Origin: Dehalococcoidales bacterium
GTDB taxonomy: Bacteria; Chloroflexota; Dehalococcoidia; Dehalococcoidales; UBA5760
Length of the DNA stretch: 18,659 nucleotides
Reading direction: 5' to 3'
Assembly: GCA_028710655.1 (NCBI GenBank)
Contig: JAQTTS010000013.1
Span: 1-18,659, forward strand
Each line of letters begins with the position of its first letter. Position 1 is the stretch's first letter. The notes beneath the pieces are model-generated. The model ran no database searches. It saw nothing but the letters and a program-made list of their open reading frames with translations, and was not told the origin of the DNA. Shown here one piece after another: positions 14,300 to 18,659 of the stretch. Position numbers and translations under genes: made by a program.

Positions 14300-14890
14300 T
14301 CATGATATGGCTTTTAGCTCCTGCCTCAGTTCGTCCAGCAGCTTGAGGTATTCCGAATTGAGCTGTGTCAATATCCGCCGCCATTCGGTCTGGAACTGGG
14401 GCTGCTTCTCAACATCGATCTTAAGGCCACCCACCGAGCCCAGTTGTTGCTTGAGCGCCTGTCTGACCTGTGCTTCGAACTCAGCCTTCAGCGACAGGTA
14501 GGCCTGTTTTCTCTGCTGCTCGCCCATGTTCTGATAGTGGTCGAAGATATGCCTGATCTTGCTGTAGATGTTTTCCAGGCCGACCCGGTCTTTCTTTACC
14601 GTCTTCAGGCCGTCCATCGCCCGCTTGTTCTTTTGCTTTAGCAGGTCGTTATCCGGCAGGTTGATGTTCCTGATCAGAGTTTCCCCGAGCCCCTCTAGAA
14701 CATATTCTTTTTGCTTTTCGTCGTACTTGCCCAGCGCGGGTATCAGGTTGCAGTCTCCCTCGAGATATCTGGCGGCCAGCTTGGCGCCCTCGGGAACGTA
14801 TTTCCATCTCAGGCGTTCCTCTTCGGTTATCTCATCGAGTTGCGCCAGCTTTTCCATTGCTATTTCGCGAGCACTCTTTATCTCACCCAT
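14300..14890 (-). CDS. Helical conserved protein of unknown function (possibly DUF6657)
   Basis: 196 residues, strongly helical and charged, with Gln/Lys/Glu-rich segments at about 120-150 (YQNMGEQQRKQAYLSLKAEF) and the C-terminus (LDELRQELKAIS), likely coiled coils. The opening MGEIKSAREIAMEKLAQL matches my memory of the DUF6657 family, but I cannot verify it. No membrane segment. GGAG lies 9 nt before the ATG, and an extended -10 promoter lies 37 nt upstream. It is the first gene of the leftward series and divergent from archease-rtcB. Its tight linkage to the next gene suggests they act together. Confidence 0.7.
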   Translation of the reverse strand: MGEIKSAREIAMEKLAQLDEITEEERLRWKYVPEGAKLAARYLEGDCNLIPALGKYDEKQKEYVLEGLGETLIRNINLPDNDLLKQKNKRAMDGLKTVKKDRVGLENIYSKIRHIFDHYQNMGEQQRKQAYLSLKAEFEAQVRQALKQQLGSVGGLKIDVEKQPQFQTEWRRILTQLNSEYLKLLDELRQELKAIS

Positions 14891-14926
14891 TTCAGTCTCC
14901 GGTAATTATGTTCGGCTACACCTGAA

Positions 14927-14954
14927 ATTATATCAGATATCAGGGAAAGCTCAA
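14927..14954 (-). promoter_or_regulatory. Promoter of the leftward uncharacterised pair
   Basis: On the minus strand, TTGAGC (14954-14949), a 16-bp spacer and TATAAT (14932-14927), with an extended -10 TG (TGATATAAT). Confidence 0.55.
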
Positions 14955-14988
14955 ATTGCCGCTCTCGGTTTATGGGTGCTCCCGGCGG

Positions 14989-14997
14989 TGATATAAT
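14989..14997 (+). promoter_or_regulatory. Extended -10 promoter of archease-rtcB
   Basis: TGATATAAT at 14989-14997, the same extended -10 as the divergent promoter. The predicted start near 15004 leaves only about 19 nt of leader before the GTG at 15023. There is no good -35. Confidence 0.5.
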
Positions 14998-15022
14998 TTA
15001 GGTATGGAGTGTATCGATATCG

Positions 15023-15439
15023 GTGCAAAAGGACTTTGAGATTATCGATCATACCGCTGACGTCGGCATTGTTGCCTACGGCGACAATATCAGCGAGGCT
15101 TTCGGCAATGCGGCGAGGGCTCTGTTTAGCCTGATAACCGAGCTTGATTCCGTGGCCGAGGTCGTCTTCCGGGATACAGAGCTTAGCGCGGTTGATGAAG
15201 AAAGCCTGCTGGTGGAATGGCTGAATGAGCTCATTTATCTGTTCGATACTGAGAACATTGTTTTCCGGCGCTTTGATGTTACCGTGCTTCCCGGCGCGAG
15301 CCTCAGGGCACGGAGCTATGGTGAGAAGGTGGACGGCTCGAGACACCGGCTGAAGACGGGGGTTAAGGCAGCCACCTATCATATGCTGAGAGTTGAGAAG
15401 GACAACGGATGCCGGGTACGGGTAATACTTGATATTTAG
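15023..15439 (+). CDS. Archease, RtcB activator
   Basis: 138 residues, the normal length. Signature features are FEIIDHTADVGIVAYG at the start, with the metal-binding Asp-His, and the later DGSRHRLKTGVKAATYHMLR and ILDI end with the terminal Asp. Archease speeds guanylylation of RtcB and widens its nucleotide use, allowing multiple-turnover ligation. The start is a GTG with no clear Shine-Dalgarno; the predicted leader is very short, so it may be translated as a near-leaderless message. The stop is 11 bp before rtcB, so the two form an operon. Confidence 0.92.
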   Translation: MQKDFEIIDHTADVGIVAYGDNISEAFGNAARALFSLITELDSVAEVVFRDTELSAVDEESLLVEWLNELIYLFDTENIVFRRFDVTVLPGASLRARSYGEKVDGSRHRLKTGVKAATYHMLRVEKDNGCRVRVILDI

Positions 15440-15450
15440 GGGGTGCAGTA

Positions 15451-16911
15451 ATGGTATCACCCTGGAGAGAAGCAGTAAACAGAATCGACGACTATCGCTG
15501 GGAAATCCCGACGGGTTATAAGCCGGGTATGCTGGTACCGGGTCTGGTTTATGCCAGTGAAGCCATGCTCGACCACATCTGGCATGAACAGGCTTTCGAG
15601 CAGGTGGCCAATGTGGCTTTCCTGCCCGGTATCGTCGGCTACTCTCTGGCGATGCCGGACATCCATTGGGGATACGGCTTTCCTATCGGCGGCGTCGCTG
15701 CCACCAGGGTCGGCGACGGGGTGATATCACCCGGTGGTGTCGGCTTCGATATCAACTGCGGCGTCAGGCTTTTACGGACCAATCTTACCGCGGCAGAGGT
15801 CAGGCCCCGGATCGAACGGTTGGTCGCCGACCTTTTTACCAGTGTACCCTCGGGACTCGGTTCGGAAGGGAAGGTAAGGGTGAGTGAAAAAGAGCTGGAC
15901 CAGGTGCTGGTAAAGGGCAGCCGGTGGGCGCTGGATAGGGGTTATGGTAACGCTGCTGATGTCGTTGTTACCGAAGAGACGGGGTGTATCAGGGGGGCTG
16001 ACCCGGATAAGGTAAGCGGTAAGGCTAAGAAGCGGGGCATACCGCAACTGGGGACGCTGGGTTCGGGCAACCACTTTCTGGAGGTGGAGGCGGTGGATGA
16101 AATCTACGACCGGGTGTCGGCCGGAGTGATGGGCATAGCCGATGTGGGGCAGGTGCTGGTGATGATTCACACCGGTTCCCGGGGCTTTGGCCACGAGGTC
16201 TGCGGAGACTATGTCAGGCTGCTCGGCGAAGCGGTGAGGAGATACGGCATCAGGCTGCCTGACCGGCAGCTTGCCTGTGCCCCGGTAAGATCGGTGGAGG
16301 GGCAGGACTATCTGGCGGCTATGGCGTGTGCCGCCAACTATGCCTGGGCCAACCGTCAGTGTATCACCCACTGGGTCAGGGAGTCACTGTCCAGGGTTCT
16401 GCAAAAGAGCGAAAAAGAGATAGGCCTGGAGCAGATTTATGATGTCTGCCATAATATCGCCAAGCTTGAGGAACACACGGTTAGCGGCAGGAAGGAGGTC
16501 CTCTGTGTTCACCGTAAAGGAGCGACCAGGGCCTTTCCGGCGGGACATCCCGATATCCCCGATATCTACCGCGATATCGGGCAGCCGGTCCTCATCCCCG
16601 GCGATATGGGGCGCTGCTCTTACATTGCGGTGGGTACGGAAAGGGCGATGCGGGAGACATTCGGCTCTACCTGCCATGGGGCGGGGCGGGTGCAGAGCCG
16701 CTCTGCTGCCAAACGCAGCCTGCAAGGCAGCGTGGTGGTCAGGGAGCTGGCGGCCCGCGGCATTACGGTCAAAGCGGGTAGCATGTCGTCACTGGCCGAA
16801 GAGGCCTCTATGGCCTACAAGGATGTCAGTGAGGTGGTCGATATTACCGATAGGGCGGGCATCTCCCGCAAGGTAGCCCGGACGGTACCGATAGGTGTGA
16901 TCAAGGGCTAG
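15451..16911 (+). CDS. rtcB: RNA-splicing ligase RtcB
   Basis: 486 residues, full length. It joins RNA 3'-phosphate (or cyclic phosphate) ends to 5'-OH ends using GTP and manganese, in tRNA splicing or RNA repair. Motifs in order: PDIHWGYGFPIGG (69-81), GFDINCGVR with metal ligand Cys103, LGSGNHFLEV with His208, MIHTGSRGFGHE with His240, VCHNIAKLEEH with His334, GDMG (384-387), and TCHGAGR with the guanylylated His409. All catalytic residues are present. AGGGGGTG precedes the ATG. As bacterial tRNAs here have no visible introns, RNA repair is the more likely job. Confidence 0.96.
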   Translation: MVSPWREAVNRIDDYRWEIPTGYKPGMLVPGLVYASEAMLDHIWHEQAFEQVANVAFLPGIVGYSLAMPDIHWGYGFPIGGVAATRVGDGVISPGGVGFDINCGVRLLRTNLTAAEVRPRIERLVADLFTSVPSGLGSEGKVRVSEKELDQVLVKGSRWALDRGYGNAADVVVTEETGCIRGADPDKVSGKAKKRGIPQLGTLGSGNHFLEVEAVDEIYDRVSAGVMGIADVGQVLVMIHTGSRGFGHEVCGDYVRLLGEAVRRYGIRLPDRQLACAPVRSVEGQDYLAAMACAANYAWANRQCITHWVRESLSRVLQKSEKEIGLEQIYDVCHNIAKLEEHTVSGRKEVLCVHRKGATRAFPAGHPDIPDIYRDIGQPVLIPGDMGRCSYIAVGTERAMRETFGSTCHGAGRVQSRSAAKRSLQGSVVVRELAARGITVKAGSMSSLAEEASMAYKDVSEVVDITDRAGISRKVARTVPIGVIKG

Positions 16912-16967
16912 TAGTTAGGGGGAGTCAGTGGTCTATTTCCCGGACGTGGCTGGCGGTGTAACTCCGG

Positions 16968-18203
16968 TCAAGCCGGAGGGGCGACTCGACTGCGGCTTCT
17001 TCGCCGCCATCTATAAATCAGTGGTATTGCGATAGCGGCAGCCACTGCGCCCAGAACACCACTGCTGTGCCTCCAGTTCCACTCGCCTGGCCGTGACGGG
17101 TCGACAGCGATGGGTGTTGCCGCCTCTTCCTTGACGGTAAAGGAGCCGCTCAGACCGTTGATGTCTATCGCGTAGGTACCCGCCTCATTTTGAGATGTGG
17201 TGAAGACAACCGTCCTGCTGACATCTGCAGACAGGTTTATTTCTTCAGTTGCTTCGATTTCGCCGTTTATCTTTAGTGTCACCGTATGGCTGCCTGCCTG
17301 TCCGCCGGCGTTGGTCACCAGCAGACTGATGGCTACCGGCTCGCCGGCACCGACTTCAGTCGGTGAGATGTTCAGTGATTCCGGGTCTATAATAAAGGCA
17401 GCCGGTGCCAGCGGAAGTGTTACCACAGCGGCGAAGATGGTGAAGTGGTCTACCGGAGCGGTAATGGTATTCGTTTCCGCATTGACGATGGATGCTAACT
17501 CCTGCCATCCGGAAGTGTCCCCGTCATAGTAGGCGACGACCAGATCTTCCTCGGTTACTCCCTCGGGGATGTCAGCCGCGTCGTAGTTCCAGGTCAGGAT
17601 GACCGGCGGTGTGAAGGTAGTCCCGTCAGGGCCCAACTGGTAGGGCAGTCCGACGATGCTGACCGCCTCGGGCAGGTCGGGTACATTATCGGCAGTGGTA
17701 AACTCAACAGCAGCAAGCGGATTACCCTCCCCATCCAGGGCGGTGGCCCCGTCGGGAATAGTAATACTGACCATCTTATCCCCGGAGGTGAACTCATTGG
17801 AGTCGGAGGCGAAGTAGGCGGTGATATTCAGTGCGTTGGTAACCTTGATCTCTATCGGGTTCTCAATGGTGGTCGATTCGCCGTCCCAGATCGGCTCTCC
17901 GCTCCAGTTGACGAAGTGGTAGCCGGGTTCTGCTATTGCCTTGAGGACAACATTTCTACCGGTCACGGCGGGGAAGGTATCGGGATAGGAGGACAGCGTG
18001 TCCACGTCGCCGTTCACTGAAACGGTACCGGTACCGTTCGGGAGGACGTTTATCTCGATGCTTACGGTCGTCGGACCTGACGACCCGCCGCCTGCGCAGC
18101 CTCAGCCATAAGCCGGCTTTACCGTGAACATTACCGCTGCTAGCGGCGCTATCAGCATGGGGAGGACCCACAGCGAAGCGGTTTTCCAGAGTCTGCTATT
18201 CAT
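16968..18203 (-). CDS. Secreted, C-terminally anchored surface protein with in-frame TGA (recoded or broken)
   Basis: 411 codons from the ATG at 18203, with AAGGA 8 nt upstream, interrupted by one in-frame TGA at codon 34. Codons 1-33 are a signal peptide (MNSRLWKTASLWVLPMLIAP and on to KPAYG). After the TGA come a Gly/Cys linker (GCAGGGSSGPTT) and an InlB-B-repeat-like domain (about 47-132). Next is a beta domain ending APVDHFTIFA (about 142-260), then a CARDB-like adhesive domain (268-358). A membrane helix (381-398) and an Arg-rich tail finish it. The frame beyond the TGA is entirely clean, so it is still under selection or was broken very recently. The TGA may be read as selenocysteine (see findings) or be a TGG-to-TGA change. 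An internal GTG at 18017 would give a version without a signal peptide, which makes no sense for this architecture. Confidence 0.7.
18066..18104 (-). promoter_or_regulatory. In-frame TGA followed by SECIS-like hairpin
   Basis: TGA is at 18104-18102. Sixteen nt later a perfect 7-bp stem begins: GGTCGTC (18085-18079), loop AGGTCC (18078-18073), GACGACC (18072-18066). The apical loop starts 23 nt after the TGA, inside the 16-37 nt window known for bacterial SECIS elements. It differs by one base from the AGGUCU loop of E. coli fdhF. The bulged U of the fdhF stem is absent. Confidence 0.4.
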
Positions 18204-18372
18204 TCCCTTTGTCCTTATACTGGTCTAAGACGATAATTTGCTCTTTCAATACCACCGGAATGGCTCGTGTCTCTACGACGGGAGACTAATATTATCATAA
18301 CAGTAATTTATACTAACATACCGGTTTTCAGTTATCAAATAGTGCGAGAAACTAAATGTAATTTTCAATCTT
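18204..18372. other. Upstream region of the surface-protein gene
   Basis: AT-rich, no gene. On the minus strand TTGATA (18338-18333), a 17-bp spacer and TAGTAT (18315-18310) form a fair promoter, about 100 nt before the ATG. Confidence 0.4.
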
Positions 18373-18659
18373 TTAACCCGCCTGTAGCCATAAGATCAAG
18401 TAGTACACCCCGATGCCGATCAGCGCCCAGGAGGTAACAATACGAATAATCTTCTGAGCGCGGGTCAGTTTGTCAAACCACGAGGAGACCCGGGTGATGC
18501 CGAAGGATAGCGATACGCCAAATATCAACACCGGAAGGCCGGTGCCGATGGCAAACACTGCCGGCAGAGCCACCCCACCGGTTGATTTAAGGCTAAGCGG
18601 AATCAGTGTTCCAAAATAAAGTACAGCGCTATAGGGGCAGAATGCCAGAGCAAAGACGA
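18373..18659 (-). CDS. DsbD/CcdA-like membrane permease, ArsG type (partial, 5' end outside window)
   Basis: The last 94 residues are visible. FALAFCPYSAVLYFGTLIPL carries a Cys-Pro in a membrane helix, as in the DsbD/CcdA thiol-transport fold and its ArsG-type relatives. Two more helices follow (LPAVFAIGTGLPVLIFGVSL and the final VTSWALIGIGVYYLILWL). The protein ends LILWLQAG, then TAA. Relatives move reducing equivalents or organo-arsenicals across the membrane; the visible part cannot tell which. It precedes the surface-protein gene on the same strand by 169 bp, with a separate promoter between them. Confidence 0.78.
   Translation of the reverse strand, partial: VFALAFCPYSAVLYFGTLIPLSLKSTGGVALPAVFAIGTGLPVLIFGVSLSFGITRVSSWFDKLTRAQKIIRIVTSWALIGIGVYYLILWLQAG

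Noticed and set aside
14951..15460. 169-residue minus-strand frame over archease
   Set aside because: Archease on the plus strand has full family signatures; the antisense frame has none.
15772..16371. 199-residue minus-strand frame inside rtcB
   Set aside because: Antisense shadow of a certain gene.
16962..16978. CTCCGG/CCGGAG hairpin as a shared terminator between rtcB and the surface protein
   Set aside because: The stem is short, overlaps the surface-protein stop codon and is not followed by a T run on either strand.
16968..18017. Surface protein starting at the internal GTG 18017
   Set aside because: That start cuts into the first repeat domain and loses the signal peptide; an upstream ATG with a ribosome-binding site is in frame, interrupted only by one TGA.
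1..18659. CRISPR array, rRNA or insertion sequence
   Set aside because: I found no regularly spaced repeats, rRNA sequence, or transposase with terminal inverted repeats.

Overview
The window looks like a chromosomal piece of an uncultured bacterium of moderate GC content, most likely Chloroflexota (class Dehalococcoidia). That placement is an inference from gene style: an archaeal-like short thymidylate synthase, an archease-rtcB pair, secreted proteins with a CARDB-like domain and a C-terminal membrane anchor, and several conserved genes of unknown function. No marker gene settles it.

Left flank (1-1512): the 5' part of a minus-strand gene joining a GAF domain to a PD-(D/E)XK-like nuclease fold, then a universal stress protein. 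Positions 1513-6956 look like a small tRNA-associated island. A complete tRNA-Arg(TCG) lies on the minus strand at 6884-6956, and its last 44 bp are repeated perfectly and in the same orientation at 1513-1556. Inside each border sits an identical 19-bp motif. The island carries a flavodoxin, a HemW/HemN-like radical SAM protein, a DUF4234-like membrane protein, a 0.5-kb stretch with no gene, and an ATP-type PEP carboxykinase-like protein with an odd P-loop. No integrase is visible. Composition shifts from AT-rich to GC-rich near 5175, so the island may be composite.

Middle (7099-11032): a marR, ABC-ATPase, ABC-2 permease operon read leftward from a very good promoter with an operator-like palindrome. 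Next comes a stretch of gene debris with a cut-off 30-codon gene that keeps its promoter, then a hypothetical protein and tRNA-His.

Right (11122-18659): a leftward series of an uncharacterised cytoplasmic pair, a short ThyA with all catalytic residues at canonical spacing, a lipoprotein and a stand-alone Smr protein. Divergent from it is the archease-rtcB RNA-ligase operon. The far right has a secreted, membrane-anchored surface protein and the 3' end of a DsbD/CcdA-like (ArsG-type) permease.

The most striking point is in the surface-protein gene. An in-frame TGA falls just after its signal peptide and is followed, at SECIS-like distance, by a perfect 7-bp hairpin with an AGGUCC loop. This could be a selenocysteine site; the simpler alternative is a Trp-to-stop mutation or a sequencing error.
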